Below the pieces are notes generated by a model, which worked only from the letters and a program-made list of their open reading frames with translations, searched no databases and was not told the origin of the DNA. Both the position numbers and the translations under genes were made by a program. From Vibrio sp. 10N.286.49.B1 (GTDB lineage Bacteria > Pseudomonadota > Gammaproteobacteria > Enterobacterales > Vibrionaceae), in the NCBI RefSeq assembly GCF_002873335.1, contig NZ_MCUW01000089.1, forward strand, positions 1 through 64,000: a stretch of 64,000 nt of DNA. The letters run 5' to 3'. Below, piece after piece: positions 19,657 through 30,594 of the stretch. Position 1 is the first letter of the stretch. Each line of letters opens with the position of its first letter.

Positions 19657-21258
19657 TTACGCTTTGATATCTTGTGCCATTCGAGCACGTGATAACGCTG
19701 ACAGCACGAAGCATACCAATACAAAGGTAACACTCGCAGCTGCGAATGAGATCCAAACTGAATTGGTCATACCAAGCGCGATAAAGCCAACACAAGACAC
19801 GACGGCTACCGACAATGCATAAGGCAACTGAGTGGATACGTGGTCAATATGATTACAACGTGCTCCAGTTGATGACAGAATTGTTGTGTCGGAAATTGGT
19901 GAACAGTGGTCTCCAAATACAGAGCCCGCAAGCACTGCACCTAACATCGGTAGCATCATCGTGATATCCGTCGCACCAGCCATATCACCTGCGATAGGCA
20001 GCATAATACCAAATGTGCCCCATGACGTTCCTGTCGAGAATGCCATCAAGCCAGCCAATAAGAACAAAATGACAGGTAACCAATGAACATCGATACTGCC
20101 TTGAACCGTTGATGACAGGTAAGCACCCGTTTTCATATCACCAATGACTGAACCAATGGACCAAGCAAAGAACAAAATGAGAATCGCACCGAACATCGAT
20201 TTAGCACCGATCCACATGGTTATCGCGATATCTTTAAAGGCTAATTTTTGCTTAACCACAGTAAACACGGCTGTTGCAAGACCGGCACTGCCGCCATAAA
20301 TCAACGACATGCCTACATCAGTGTTTTCAAACGCACCAAGTAAGTTAAATGGTAAACCATCAGAAGCGAGTGCTTGACTGCCGGTAAATAACATTGCACC
20401 AATCATGGCAAAGATTAAAACAAGGATAGGTAGCACAAGATCCGACACCGAACCAAAATCACTCTCTTTGATGTCGAGTTCTTCATTTAATTCATGTGCT
20501 TCTTTTGTGTCATTGTCTTTGTCGTGATCAAAGCCAATGCCCTGCTTCGCTCGTAACTCATGCTTACGCATTGGGCCAACGTCCAGTTGGAACCAGGCGA
20601 CGGCGAATACCATTAACAGCGCAAAGACGGCATAAAAGTTCATCGGTATTAAACGAACATAAGCACCAATTGCGGAATACTCAGTAATACCATGACTAAT
20701 TAAGATACCACTGACAATCGTCATGATGTATGCACCCCAACTTGAAGCGGGCATCAATACACACATTGGTGCGGCCGTTGAATCAAGAATGTACGCCAAC
20801 TTAGCACGAGACACATAAAAGCGGTCTGTCACAGGGCGGGAGATAGCTCCCACCGCTAGACTATTAAAATAGTCATCGACAAAAATAAACACACCAAGGC
20901 AAGCGGCAAGCAGTTTTGAACCGCGTTTACTTTTAACTCGAGACTGAGCCCATTCGGCAAACGCTTTAGTTCCGCCGGATAAGGTTAATAGTGCAGTCAT
21001 CATGCCCAACAGCAGCAAGAAACCAACAATACTCATATTCCAGATATTCAGGCTGCCGTCTTCTATTACGACACCAGAAACAGTATCAAAGACATAGCCT
21101 GCAGCATTGGCAGCAGAGTAATCATTTAGAAGGAAGGCACCTAAAACAATACCTACTCCTAATGAGAGTAAAACACGACGTGTGATGATAGCCAAACTCA
21201 AAGCTACGAGCGGCGGTAGCAATGACAATGGTGAGGAAGCAAAATCGATTAAGTTCAT
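19657..21258 (-). CDS. NhaC-family transporter under lysine riboswitch control (probable lysine transporter)
   Basis: A 533-residue inner-membrane protein with about twelve hydrophobic segments and the NhaC antiporter core (FVDDYFNSLAVGAISRPVTDR, MPASSWGAYI, FSTGTSWGTFGIMLPIAGDM, GDHCSPISDTTILSSTGA). A large hydrophilic loop near 225-265 is rich in Lys, Asp and Glu. The family is usually annotated Na+/H+ antiporter. Here the leader carries a lysine riboswitch, and riboswitch-linked NhaC-like proteins have been proposed by comparative genomics to be lysine transporters (LysW). I infer lysine, perhaps Na-coupled, as the cargo. Its weak ribosome-binding site (CTGAAG) lies next to the riboswitch expression platform. 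Confidence 0.85.
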   Translation of the reverse strand: MNLIDFASSPLSLLPPLVALSLAIITRRVLLSLGVGIVLGAFLLNDYSAANAAGYVFDTVSGVVIEDGSLNIWNMSIVGFLLLLGMMTALLTLSGGTKAFAEWAQSRVKSKRGSKLLAACLGVFIFVDDYFNSLAVGAISRPVTDRFYVSRAKLAYILDSTAAPMCVLMPASSWGAYIMTIVSGILISHGITEYSAIGAYVRLIPMNFYAVFALLMVFAVAWFQLDVGPMRKHELRAKQGIGFDHDKDNDTKEAHELNEELDIKESDFGSVSDLVLPILVLIFAMIGAMLFTGSQALASDGLPFNLLGAFENTDVGMSLIYGGSAGLATAVFTVVKQKLAFKDIAITMWIGAKSMFGAILILFFAWSIGSVIGDMKTGAYLSSTVQGSIDVHWLPVILFLLAGLMAFSTGTSWGTFGIMLPIAGDMAGATDITMMLPMLGAVLAGSVFGDHCSPISDTTILSSTGARCNHIDHVSTQLPYALSVAVVSCVGFIALGMTNSVWISFAAASVTFVLVCFVLSALSRARMAQDIKA

Positions 21259-21346
21259 GATCTTCAGAAACCAGTTTTAATTATGGTCAGAGATCTACTG
21301 CAGACATGCGTGTAACACATAGATTTCAACATAATGTTGAATAAGC

Positions 21347-21368
21347 GAAAGAAAAGCGATTGCTTTTC
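21347..21368 (-). terminator. Probable riboswitch expression-platform hairpin
   Basis: On the minus strand GAAAAGC-AATC-GCTTTTC is followed by the T-rich TTTCGCTTATT. It lies directly 3' of the lysine aptamer and 90 bases before the transporter start, so it could be the regulated terminator. A second hairpin TTCAACAT/ATGTTGAA at 21323-21340 follows. Confidence 0.5.
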
Positions 21369-21373
21369 CAACC

Positions 21374-21553
21374 CCCACAGTAGCGCTCCATAGTTTAACA
21401 AATAATAGACTATGGCAGTGTTGTTCCTTTCAGAGACAACACCAGCAAGATAGTTTGATCTTCTATTCTCACTTCGGCGACCGCGCCTTTTGTTGTCGTT
21501 CATTGGCATCACCCCAACGACAAGTACTTTTCGCAATCGCACCTCTACATCAA
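21374..21553 (-). ncRNA. Lysine riboswitch (L box)
   Basis: Read on the minus strand, this leader holds the lysine-aptamer landmarks in order: GATGTAGAGGTGCG at the 5' P1 side, an AGTA loop element, a hairpin GTCGTT/AACGAC, GGTCGCCGAAG, CTGG in TTGCTGGTGTTG, GAAAGG, then ACTGCCATAG paired with CTATGG, and the closing GGAGCGCTACTG. The order and the invariant GCCGAAG and GGAGCGCTAC segments are characteristic. Lysine binding is expected to reduce expression of the transporter 115 bases downstream. Confidence 0.92.
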
Positions 21554-22239
21554 AAGCAAAATCATCGACTAACTTTTAAGCTAACAGTTAGAGGAATGTT
21601 CTTACTTTTGCATTAGGTGCGCGCCATTGTACTTATCGAACTGTTAATTGCAACATCAATGTTGTGAAGAGGTTGTTACGCCTTATTACCTAGGCTAATT
21701 CAGGCATCATTCGCCTAGGTTGGAGGAAAGTTTTTCGCGGAATAAAAGACCGGAAATTGAGTAAAAGATAACAACGTTAATAACGATGTTGATGCCTCTT
21801 TATATGTCGATACCACTTTAATAGTGAACTTATAGCATGACTTAATCGCGCGAACGCAGATAGTATTGTGCTTTGGGCTATCAATATAATGGGTATTCCA
21901 TTACATTTTCGATATCAGCGATGGACATTCGCGTTTCAAATAAGTTCCGTTAGCGACTTAGATTTATAAACTAAACTATATAACTAAAGATTTCTTTTCA
22001 ATTAATATGCAACAAAACCAAACATCAATAACCCATTCTAATGAACGTCATACCGTTAACATCAGCCTCTAAATAAATTCATCTGTAATCATTAGTAACA
22101 CTTAAAGTAATCTTTCTTAGTTTTATCAATTTTGTGTAAAGATTATTATATTTTCACTTTTGTTACACCTAATTCATTGTCAATATGGTCGATGAAGTTT
22201 ATTATTAAAGCCGAACGAAACAAAATCATGGGAATTGTC
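21554..22239. other. Long hns/riboswitch divergent intergenic region
   Basis: About 690 bases, strongly AT-rich near hns. It contains the transcription starts of the riboswitch RNA and of hns, and the inverted repeat ACCTAGGC (21688-21695)/GCCTAGGT (21713-21720) with a 17-base loop. No coding frame with a ribosome-binding site and no known RNA family were recognised in 21600-22130. Confidence 0.5.
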
Positions 22240-22647
22240 ATGTCTGAATTAACAAAAACATTGCTTAATATTCGTAGCCTACGTGCATTTGCTCGTGAAC
22301 TAACGGTTGAGCAATTAGAAGAAGCACTAGAAAAACTAACTATTGTTGTCACTGAAAGACGAGAGTCTGATGAAGAAGAACGAGCAGAAAGAGAAGCTCG
22401 TGAAGCTAAACTGAGCGAATACGCACAGATGATTGCTAAAGATGGTATCGATGTTGAAGATCTAATCGCTGCATTATCTGGTGAATCTAAAGCGAAAAAC
22501 AAAAGCAAACGTGCACCGCGTCCTGCTAAATACAAATACCTTGATGACAACGGCGCAGAAAAAACATGGACAGGCCAAGGCCGTACTCCATCAATAATCC
22601 AAGCCGCGTTAGATGCAGGTAAATCTCTAGAAGAATTTGAGCTTTAA
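22240..22647 (+). CDS. hns: H-NS family nucleoid protein
   Basis: Global silencer of AT-rich DNA, 135 residues as in the Vibrio H-NS (VicH). The N-terminal half (about 1-65) is the coiled-coil oligomerisation domain. The C-terminal half (about 90-135) binds the minor groove with the motif TWTGQGRTP, equivalent to the enterobacterial QGR core. The start is at 22240 (MSELTKTLLN): GGGAA lies seven bases upstream, and residues added by the upstream ATGs do not resemble the family. It is monocistronic with a strong terminator. Confidence 0.95.
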   Translation: MSELTKTLLNIRSLRAFARELTVEQLEEALEKLTIVVTERRESDEEERAEREAREAKLSEYAQMIAKDGIDVEDLIAALSGESKAKNKSKRAPRPAKYKYLDDNGAEKTWTGQGRTPSIIQAALDAGKSLEEFEL

Positions 22648-22678
22648 TCACGTATTCTATTGTGTTTAAAGACATATA

Positions 22679-22706
22679 AAAAAAGCGCCTTTACGGCGCT
22701 TTTTTA
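22679..22706. terminator. Bidirectional terminator between hns and gsk
   Basis: AAAAGCGCC/GGCGCTTTT stem with a five-base loop flanked by A and T runs; it serves the convergent genes hns (plus) and gsk (minus). Confidence 0.92.
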
Positions 22707-24011
22707 TTATCTTTCCCAGTATGCTTCTTCTAAGCTATCTTCTCTTTCCGGCAAACCTCGTGATAAACGTGGTGAATGCTGAACCAATACTTCATAGCTT
22801 GCTCTATTAGAGTATTTGCATACCTGAGAAAAAGAAGAGTACGTTAAAAATTGATGCTGATGCTTGCTTGAATTAGGCACGTTTTCTTTATGGTGTTTAT
22901 TTGCTGCCATGTCATGCAGTAGGGCTGAAAGCGCAGCATCACCCGCACCATTGGTATTTTTAATTTTCTCTGGTCCGCCCATATAAGGCGCAATATGAGA
23001 GTAAATTTTCGTTGGAGTGATGCATTCTTGCTTGATTGCTGGGCGGCTAAATTCATAGCGATTAAACTCTGCAATACTCCCTGGCAACAGTGGCAGTGAC
23101 GTTTCGCGTTTCGCACTGTCTTCAGTGTAGCCAGCCATAAATAAACCAATAGGGCCTGCGGTACACAATACCAAATCCACCCAATCAAGCGCGATGTTTG
23201 ATGCGGCCAAAGGATCACTTTCCCCTGTTAATGCTTCCGCTTCATCTTCATTCATGGCTACCACTGTCACGTGTTGCTGTAAAAAGTCCTGCCAGTATTT
23301 CGGATCATCTTGAATAACAAAACGTGTACCCAAGGTTAAAACGACTGGCACATCGTATTTCTTTGCGTATTCGATGGCTTGCATGGTTGCCGCCGGCATT
23401 GGATCACCAGGTTTGCAACGAACTAAATAAGCTGTCAGTACCAATGCCGATGCTTTCTTGAATATTTTTTCTGGGATACTTTCTGGCTGTAATTGATTCA
23501 TTTTACCTTCACTAATAGCAAACGTACGTTCGCCATCTTCGGTAATTAAGGTAAAACAACGCCCAATCGCCCCTTCAACACCTTGTAAGTAGTTGAGATC
23601 CATTCGACTCGACGTATTACACAGGTAACGGTAGCCGTAACTGCCAATTTTAATATCTGAGCTCATAACCCCCAGTAATACCGATTTATCGTCGGCTAAT
23701 ACAGAGAAGTTGTGCAACGTATTCCCAATCGTTCCACCAGCAAACTCGTTAGTGATGAGTTCTTTTTCCTTTAACTCGGTATATAACGCTTCCGCTGCTT
23801 TATCATCAATGACCAGTGAATGTCCCTTACTCAAGCCATATTTTTCAATCAAACTGCTGTCCACTTTCGCTTCAATATCAACCAAGGTTTGATCAATACC
23901 AACAATATGAGTCTTCGACATTTTTTTATTGGTTTGTGTTTGGCTCACCAATGGGTCACGAGCATGAACAGGAAAGTAATGCTTAGATTTTCTTTGGCCA
24001 GGGAATTTCAT
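22707..24011 (-). CDS. gsk: Inosine-guanosine kinase
   Basis: PfkB/ribokinase-family salvage enzyme phosphorylating inosine and guanosine, 434 residues, the same as E. coli Gsk, which it follows along its length (N-terminus MKFPGQRKSKHYFP). The substrate-site GGTIGNTLHN and the catalytic anion hole NTNGAGDAA near residue 360 are present. It ends in PEREDSLEEAYWER as in E. coli. It is divergent from mnmA. The Shine-Dalgarno is weak. Confidence 0.95.
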   Translation of the reverse strand: MKFPGQRKSKHYFPVHARDPLVSQTQTNKKMSKTHIVGIDQTLVDIEAKVDSSLIEKYGLSKGHSLVIDDKAAEALYTELKEKELITNEFAGGTIGNTLHNFSVLADDKSVLLGVMSSDIKIGSYGYRYLCNTSSRMDLNYLQGVEGAIGRCFTLITEDGERTFAISEGKMNQLQPESIPEKIFKKASALVLTAYLVRCKPGDPMPAATMQAIEYAKKYDVPVVLTLGTRFVIQDDPKYWQDFLQQHVTVVAMNEDEAEALTGESDPLAASNIALDWVDLVLCTAGPIGLFMAGYTEDSAKRETSLPLLPGSIAEFNRYEFSRPAIKQECITPTKIYSHIAPYMGGPEKIKNTNGAGDAALSALLHDMAANKHHKENVPNSSKHQHQFLTYSSFSQVCKYSNRASYEVLVQHSPRLSRGLPEREDSLEEAYWER

Positions 24012-24250
24012 AACAGTATCTACGTAAGGAAAAAGACGTCGGCAATTCTAACTCTGTATAGATCATCAGAGCAACATGCGCAATTAAAGCAAACGATACC
24101 GTATTCGATTTTTTTATTATTGCCCTTGTAATCCTCCTCAATAGGACACACATAACGTCCTTAAGAAAGTGTGATTTAGTTCGCGGAACTGTATTGCACG
24201 TTTTGTTTCTGCTAAAATCTGCGTCCAATTACTATAGGTGGTATTTAAAC

Positions 24251-25360
24251 ATGTCTGATAACAGCCAAAAGAAAGTGATCGTCGGTATGTCCGGCGGTGT
24301 GGATTCCTCCGTTTCTGCCTATCTTCTCAAACAACAGGGCTACCAAGTAGAAGGCCTGTTTATGAAGAACTGGGAAGAAGATGACAATGAGGAATATTGT
24401 ACGGCTGCTGAAGATCTTGCAGACGCACAAGCTGTTTGCGACAAGCTTGGTATCCACCTACATACCATAAACTTTGCGGCTGAATATTGGGATAATGTCT
24501 TTGAGTACTTCCTAGCCGAGTACAAAGCGGGTCGAACGCCCAACCCGGACATTCTTTGTAACAAAGAAATCAAGTTCAAAGCCTTCTTAGAGTTCGCTGA
24601 CGAAGTACTAGATGCTGACTTTATTGCTATGGGTCACTATGTTGACCGAACCTTCCCGGAAAACGGCGGTAAACCACAAATGTTACGCGGTTTAGACGGT
24701 AATAAAGACCAGAGTTACTTCCTTTATACGCTAAGCCATGAACAAGTTGCTCGAAGCTTATTTCCTGTTGGTGAACTGGAAAAGCCTGAGGTTCGACGCA
24801 TCGCTGAAGAACAAGACCTCATTACTGCCAAGAAAAAAGACTCAACGGGTATCTGTTTTATAGGCGAGCGCAAATTTACCGATTTCTTGTCTCGCTATTT
24901 GCCCGCTCAACCGGGTAAGATTGAAACACCTGAAGGCGATGTCATCGGTGAACATCAAGGGCTTATGTACCATACTCTTGGACAACGTAAAGGTCTTCAC
25001 ATCGGTGGTCAAAAAGGCGGCGGTGGTAACGAAGACCCATGGTATGTCGCAGAAAAAGACCTCAAGCGTAATGTATTGATCGCCGTACAAGGCGCAGACC
25101 ATCCACTTCTTAAGTCGAATGGTTTACGTGCATCTCAATTGCATTGGGTTGATCGTGAAGTGGTGAAGGCACCATTCACCTGCACGGTAAAAACACGTTA
25201 TCGTCAGCAAGATATACCATGTACAATCATACCGATTGACGACAGCAATATAAAAGTGATCTTTGACGAACCACAAGTTGCTGTTACACCTGGACAATCG
25301 GCTGTCTTTTATCAAGACAACGTCTGCCTTGGTGGCGGTATCATTGAAGAGCGCATTTAA
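24251..25360 (+). CDS. mnmA: tRNA-specific 2-thiouridylase MnmA
   Basis: Forms the 2-thio group of the wobble uridine in tRNA Lys, Glu and Gln, taking sulphur from the IscS-Tus relay. It has 369 residues (E. coli 368). The PP-loop SGGVDSS is near 16-22, the catalytic cysteines are in [11 protein letters not shown] and [12 protein letters not shown], and the C-terminal PUA-like tail ends in [13 protein letters not shown]. The start is the ATG at 24251, preceded by AGGTGG; an upstream in-frame ATG at 24194 gives unrelated residues. It runs into hflD 17 bases later. Confidence 0.96.
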   Translation: MSDNSQKKVIVGMSGGVDSSVSAYLLKQQGYQVEGLFMKNWEEDDNEEYCTAAEDLADAQAVCDKLGIHLHTINFAAEYWDNVFEYFLAEYKAGRTPNPDILCNKEIKFKAFLEFADEVLDADFIAMGHYVDRTFPENGGKPQMLRGLDGNKDQSYFLYTLSHEQVARSLFPVGELEKPEVRRIAEEQDLITAKKKDSTGICFIGERKFTDFLSRYLPAQPGKIETPEGDVIGEHQGLMYHTLGQRKGLHIGGQKGGGGNEDPWYVAEKDLKRNVLIAVQGADHPLLKSNGLRASQLHWVDREVVKAPFTCTVKTRYRQQDIPCTIIPIDDSNIKVIFDEPQVAVTPGQSAVFYQDNVCLGGGIIEERI

Positions 25361-25377
25361 TTTTTTAGGAGAACTAC

Positions 25378-25995
25378 GTGGCTAATACACTTTATGACCG
25401 TACTGTTGCATTTGCTGGACTTTGCCAAGCAGTTGCACTCGTGCAAAACATGGCAAAAGACGGTTACTGTGATTCAGACGCGTTCGAAACTTCACTTAAA
25501 GCCATCACAAACACCAGTCCAGCCAACACCATTGGTGTATTTGGTAGCGAAGCCGATCTTAAGGTTGGACTCGAATGCCTAGTAAATGGCATCGATAGCA
25601 CTCCAGCTGGAAGTGAAATCACGCGATACATTATCAGTTTAATGGCACTTGAGCGTAAACTTAGCAGCCGAAATGATGCGATGTCTCAGCTTGGTGACCG
25701 TATTCAAATGGTTGAGCGTCAACTCGAACATTATGAACTGCTCGACGAACAAATGATCAGTAATCTCGCCAGCGTTTACCTTGATGTCGTCAGTCCAATT
25801 GGCCCTAGAATTCAAGTCACAGGTACCCCTTCTGTGCTGCAACAAACCGGCACACAACATAAGGTTCGCGCCTTACTTCTATCGGGGATTCGCAGCGCAG
25901 TACTTTGGCGTCAAGTAGGCGGTAAGCGCCGTCATCTTGTCTTTGGCCGTAAGAAGATGATTGAACAAGCCAAGATCCTATTGGCAAGAATGTAA
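25378..25995 (+). CDS. hflD: High-frequency lysogenization protein HflD
   Basis: Membrane-associated helical protein of 205 residues, encoded between mnmA and purB as in E. coli. In E. coli it binds lambda CII; its cellular role is not settled. The start is GTG with TAGGAG eight bases upstream. Typical segments are [17 protein letters not shown] near the N-terminus and [20 protein letters not shown] in the C-terminal third. Confidence 0.93.
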   Translation: MANTLYDRTVAFAGLCQAVALVQNMAKDGYCDSDAFETSLKAITNTSPANTIGVFGSEADLKVGLECLVNGIDSTPAGSEITRYIISLMALERKLSSRNDAMSQLGDRIQMVERQLEHYELLDEQMISNLASVYLDVVSPIGPRIQVTGTPSVLQQTGTQHKVRALLLSGIRSAVLWRQVGGKRRHLVFGRKKMIEQAKILLARM

Positions 25996-25998
25996 CCC

Positions 25999-27506
<1,508 letters not shown>

Positions 27507-27563
27507 GCTGTTCGTCTGATTGATTAATTTGGGCAAACGGCTCAGGTTCTCGACACGTAATAA

Positions 27564-27597
27564 GAAAGGGCTGCAGCAATGCAGCCCTTTCTTTATT
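27564..27597. terminator. Bidirectional terminator after purB
   Basis: GAAAGGGCTGC/GCAGCCCTTTC stem with loop AGCAAT and a T-rich tail; it lies between convergent purB and the DUF3833 gene. Confidence 0.9.
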
Positions 27598-27654
27598 TAC
27601 CTTGATCCGTCCTAAATAAGGTTGACACTTTAAGCCGCCCCACTCACATCCATA

Positions 27655-28182
27655 CTACTTTTTTTGGAAAAACAGGGTTATGGTCCCCACTTCTTTACCA
27701 AACTTCTGAATGCTCGTCAGGTTAAAAAGGTGCTTATCATCTTGCCGGTATAACCAGTCATCAAAAGCGACGGTGTACGTTGACCCGTCAACTTCTAGCT
27801 CAAAGTCATACTGCCAACGCAGGGCGTTGCCTTCTGCTTGCCCGATCGCCTTCCCGATGATGTCATCAGCCGTTCCTTCGTAGGTACCATCGGCTAATCG
27901 CTTAATGGTCCAGACTCGTTGGTCAATTTCCCCATCGTCAAAGACGAAGTCTTCCGTCAGCGTCAGCGTATCCCCAACCACCACGCCAGCAATCTCCACT
28001 TCAAAGCGACGGGTTTGCTTGTCACTGTAATCCTGAACCATTCCCCACGCCGTTGAACGGCCATCAAAGTAGCCAAATAGATCAAATTCTGGAGTCGTTC
28101 CTTTATACTCACTTAAATCAGCACTGCACGCCGTGATGAATAATAAAAGAGAAGCAAACAGGGCTCTTACGCATTTCTTCAT
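27655..28182 (-). CDS. DUF3833 lipoprotein
   Basis: A 175-residue lipoprotein of the DUF3833 family. The signal peptide ends in a lipobox (LFITAC, Cys near residue 20), and the mature part starts SADLSEYKGTTPEFDLFGYFDGRSTAWG. A beta-rich body follows, with repeated aromatic/acidic strands (WQYDFELEVDGSTYTVAFDDWLY). The start is the ATG overlapping the stop of the preceding gene (TGATG). It is the last gene of the lipid-modification operon, and DUF3833 proteins are typically found in this setting. It may carry or bind a lipid in the periplasm; that is inference. Confidence 0.85.
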   Translation of the reverse strand: MKKCVRALFASLLLFITACSADLSEYKGTTPEFDLFGYFDGRSTAWGMVQDYSDKQTRRFEVEIAGVVVGDTLTLTEDFVFDDGEIDQRVWTIKRLADGTYEGTADDIIGKAIGQAEGNALRWQYDFELEVDGSTYTVAFDDWLYRQDDKHLFNLTSIQKFGKEVGTITLFFQKK

Positions 28183-28733
28183 CAATTCATTCCTATCAGC
28201 TGGGCTCTTAATTTAGGGTACTGACTGTTAGAAGCTAGCCAAATCCCCAAGAATCCATCGTTTAACGATTCATCGGTAATTTTCCCAACACTTTGCAGCG
28301 GTGCGTCGTTGTTTAGATAATAAAAGGAACCTTGAGACCCATCGGTAACATAGATGAGTTGTTGACCCTCTTTTATGTCTGGGAACACGTCATATAGTCT
28401 CGCGATCCACTCGCTTCTAGTACTTTTCTCCACGCCCATTTTTTCCCATTGGTCCAGAGTTGCTTCGAGTAACTGCGAACGGCTGATGTCTCTTTGGTAC
28501 TGTATTCGTAAAGCGACGGGATGCGGAGACACATCGTCCGACAATTGATACGTGCCTTGTGGCGCAAGCAACTCAGAACGATAGACATCAAAAAATAGCC
28601 AAGATAGTTGAGCCTCCCCCACAACTTTCCAATGTTTCCATGCTTCATAGCTAACGGTTTTGTCGCCCGCCGCACTCACAGGCAACGCCAGCGCCATAGA
28701 CATTAACGCGGTTATTGCAATATTACGAATCAT
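28182..28733 (-). CDS. Chalcone-isomerase-like periplasmic protein
   Basis: A 183-residue secreted protein (signal peptide to about ALPVSAAG, residue 22) of the bacterial chalcone-isomerase-like family, characterised by WKVVGEAQLSWLFFDVYRSELL and a C-terminal DGFLGIWLASNSQYPKLRAQLIG. Bacterial members bind or process fatty acids rather than flavonoids as far as is known; no catalytic assignment is possible here. It overlaps both neighbours by a few bases, showing translational coupling in the operon. Confidence 0.83.
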   Translation of the reverse strand: MIRNIAITALMSMALALPVSAAGDKTVSYEAWKHWKVVGEAQLSWLFFDVYRSELLAPQGTYQLSDDVSPHPVALRIQYQRDISRSQLLEATLDQWEKMGVEKSTRSEWIARLYDVFPDIKEGQQLIYVTDGSQGSFYYLNNDAPLQSVGKITDESLNDGFLGIWLASNSQYPKLRAQLIGMN

Positions 28734-29238
28734 GCTTTAATACTCCTTCAACTAAGCGCTTGTAACGGACAACGAACCAAATTATCGCCCACCACTCAAC
28801 AAACAAAATGGCTAATGTGAGGGGTATAGGGTAACCAATGTTGACCGCTTCTAGCTTAATACCCGCTAGATAACTCAGCGAACCACCGATACCCCCAATA
28901 GTAGATACGAGGAAAATCGGATATTGAATCAACGTTGATCGTAAAAAATTTGCGTACCAAGAAAAAGCTAACCAGAGCGTTACCAGCCAAACTGGCACGA
29001 CTGGCACTGAAAATATTAAGACTCCACTCGCCACGTTGATGCTATCAATACTCAAACCCGCAAGTGTGATAAAGACAATATCCCTTAAGTCCATGCCTAA
29101 CGGTTTGAAAGTAGCCAACACTGTCAGCACCGCAAGGGAAATGCCGAGCCACTGGAACGGCGCTTGGCCGACAACAGACAAGAACCAGAGGCATTGAAAC
29201 CAAGTGCTAACACAAACTACTTTCCATCCATGTGACAT
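28723..29238 (-). CDS. DUF2878 membrane protein
   Basis: A 171-residue integral membrane protein with about five to six hydrophobic segments and few charged residues; it matches DUF2878. The family is found next to CFA-synthase/DUF1365 clusters. Its function is unknown. It begins about 90 bases after the CFA synthase stop, the largest gap in the operon, and that gap carries a CGTTAT hexamer repeat. Its end overlaps the next gene by 11 bases. Confidence 0.82.
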   Translation of the reverse strand: MSHGWKVVCVSTWFQCLWFLSVVGQAPFQWLGISLAVLTVLATFKPLGMDLRDIVFITLAGLSIDSINVASGVLIFSVPVVPVWLVTLWLAFSWYANFLRSTLIQYPIFLVSTIGGIGGSLSYLAGIKLEAVNIGYPIPLTLAILFVEWWAIIWFVVRYKRLVEGVLKHDS

Positions 29239-29293
29239 CGTCTAGTTCTCGCTGGTGATTAATGACAAAAATCCAACACTATTCTGTCTTTAA

Positions 29294-29317
29294 CGTTATC
29301 GTTATCGTTATCGTTAT
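29294..29317 (+). repeat. Hexamer repeat (CGTTAT)4
   Basis: Four perfect tandem copies of CGTTAT between the CFA-synthase and DUF2878 genes. Copy number may vary between strains. Confidence 0.92.
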
Positions 29318-29329
29318 CTTCAACGATGA

Positions 29330-30583
29330 CTAACTACGCTGAAACGTCATGTGCACAGTACTAATACTTTTGGCCCGAAATCCGCCCTCGCAATAACAAA
29401 AATAATACCGCCACATCCGTATAAAGCGCTCGTCATAACCGAGCGTTCTGACCGTTGGCAACGCTTGTTCAAAGCGCTCTCGCCAGTCGGATAGTGTTTC
29501 AGCGTAATCCAAACCGATATCAAATAAGTTTCTCGTTACCAAATCAGTGTGCTTGGTACACGCTGTTGTTAGCGCAGTGACTGAAGGGAGGAAACCACCT
29601 GGAAATATGTACTTCTGAATAAAATCGACGTTTTTCGAGTAGCTGTCATAACGTTGATCGGCGATCGTAATCGCTTGAATAGCCATTAACCCATTTGGTT
29701 TTAGTAACGACTGGCACTTTTGAAGATAAGACGTTAGAAACTGCTTGCCAACGGCTTCTATCATCTCAATAGATACTAATTTATCGTACTGCCCTTCCAA
29801 TAATCGATAATCTTCCTTTAGGAGCGTGATCTTCTCGTTAAGCCCAAGTTGATTGATTCTGTTTTGTGCGTAGTCAAATTGCTCATCAGAAATCGTCGTC
29901 GTAGTCACCTGACAGCCATATTCCTGCGCCATGTAAATGGCCATTGCCCCCCATCCTGTTCCGATCTCCACCACATGATCATCGCTGGTCAGTTGAAGCT
30001 GTTGGCACAAGCGCTCCATTTTGTTTAGCTGAGCCGTCTCTAACGAGTCTGATGGACTGTTGTAGATGGCGGATGAATAAAGCATGCGTTCGTCTAAAAA
30101 GGTTTCATAGAGGGAATTACCCAGATCATAATGGGCATGGATATTCTCACGCGAGTTCTCCAACGTATTTCTTTTACCCCAATGCCCAAGCCAGTACAGG
30201 ATGCGAGTTAATGGTGTAGACTTCGCTTCAATGGTATCAAGAGCAGCCATATTTCGCGCCATTAACTCCATAACACAAGTTAAATCTGGACTTTCCCACC
30301 AGCCATCCATATATGCTTCACCTGCTGCTATACTTCCGCCTTTTAATAAACGACGATAAAAGTCCGGGTGTTTTACCTCAATGACTGCGTTTGGTTGGCC
30401 TCTCTGTGGGCTGCCGAAACGTTCACCTATCTGTTTAGAACCAAGCCCCTCTTTTTCGAAGCTCTCGATGATGGTCAAGCAACCGATATCAAGTTTGTAC
30501 AAACAATTAAAAGCAATATTTCTCGCGGTTTTCTGCATGGTTGTTAGTGTCTGAGGACTGACCAGCGTGGTGGTTTCTAACAT
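29330..30583 (-). CDS. cfa: Cyclopropane-fatty-acyl-phospholipid synthase family methyltransferase
   Basis: SAM-dependent enzyme of 417 residues that transfers a methylene or methyl group to the double bond of membrane phospholipid acyl chains. The SAM motif VVEIGTGWGAMAIYMAQ and the catalytic regions (HYDLGNSLYETFLD, IEMIEAVGKQFLTSYL, FIQKYIFPGGFLPS, RNLFDIGLDYAETL) are present. It starts with GGGAG six bases before the ATG and follows DUF1365 by 11 bases. This operon form differs from the stand-alone stationary-phase cfa of E. coli; related enzymes (UfaM type) make methylated precursors of furan fatty acids, so the product may not be a cyclopropane. Confidence 0.9.
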   Translation of the reverse strand: MLETTTLVSPQTLTTMQKTARNIAFNCLYKLDIGCLTIIESFEKEGLGSKQIGERFGSPQRGQPNAVIEVKHPDFYRRLLKGGSIAAGEAYMDGWWESPDLTCVMELMARNMAALDTIEAKSTPLTRILYWLGHWGKRNTLENSRENIHAHYDLGNSLYETFLDERMLYSSAIYNSPSDSLETAQLNKMERLCQQLQLTSDDHVVEIGTGWGAMAIYMAQEYGCQVTTTTISDEQFDYAQNRINQLGLNEKITLLKEDYRLLEGQYDKLVSIEMIEAVGKQFLTSYLQKCQSLLKPNGLMAIQAITIADQRYDSYSKNVDFIQKYIFPGGFLPSVTALTTACTKHTDLVTRNLFDIGLDYAETLSDWRERFEQALPTVRTLGYDERFIRMWRYYFCYCEGGFRAKSISTVHMTFQRS

Positions 30584-30594
30584 AATACGGCTCC

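Noticed and set aside
21264..21542. 92-codon frame just upstream of the NhaC-family gene
   Set aside because: It lies inside the lysine riboswitch and expression platform; the conserved bases are explained by the RNA, and the peptide has no family character.
22146..22550. 134-codon frame antisense to hns
   Set aside because: Shadow of the biased hns codons; Ser/Ala-rich low-complexity product with no start signals.
24194..24250. Upstream ATG for mnmA
   Set aside because: The added residues do not resemble MnmA, and AGGTGG is placed for the ATG at 24251.
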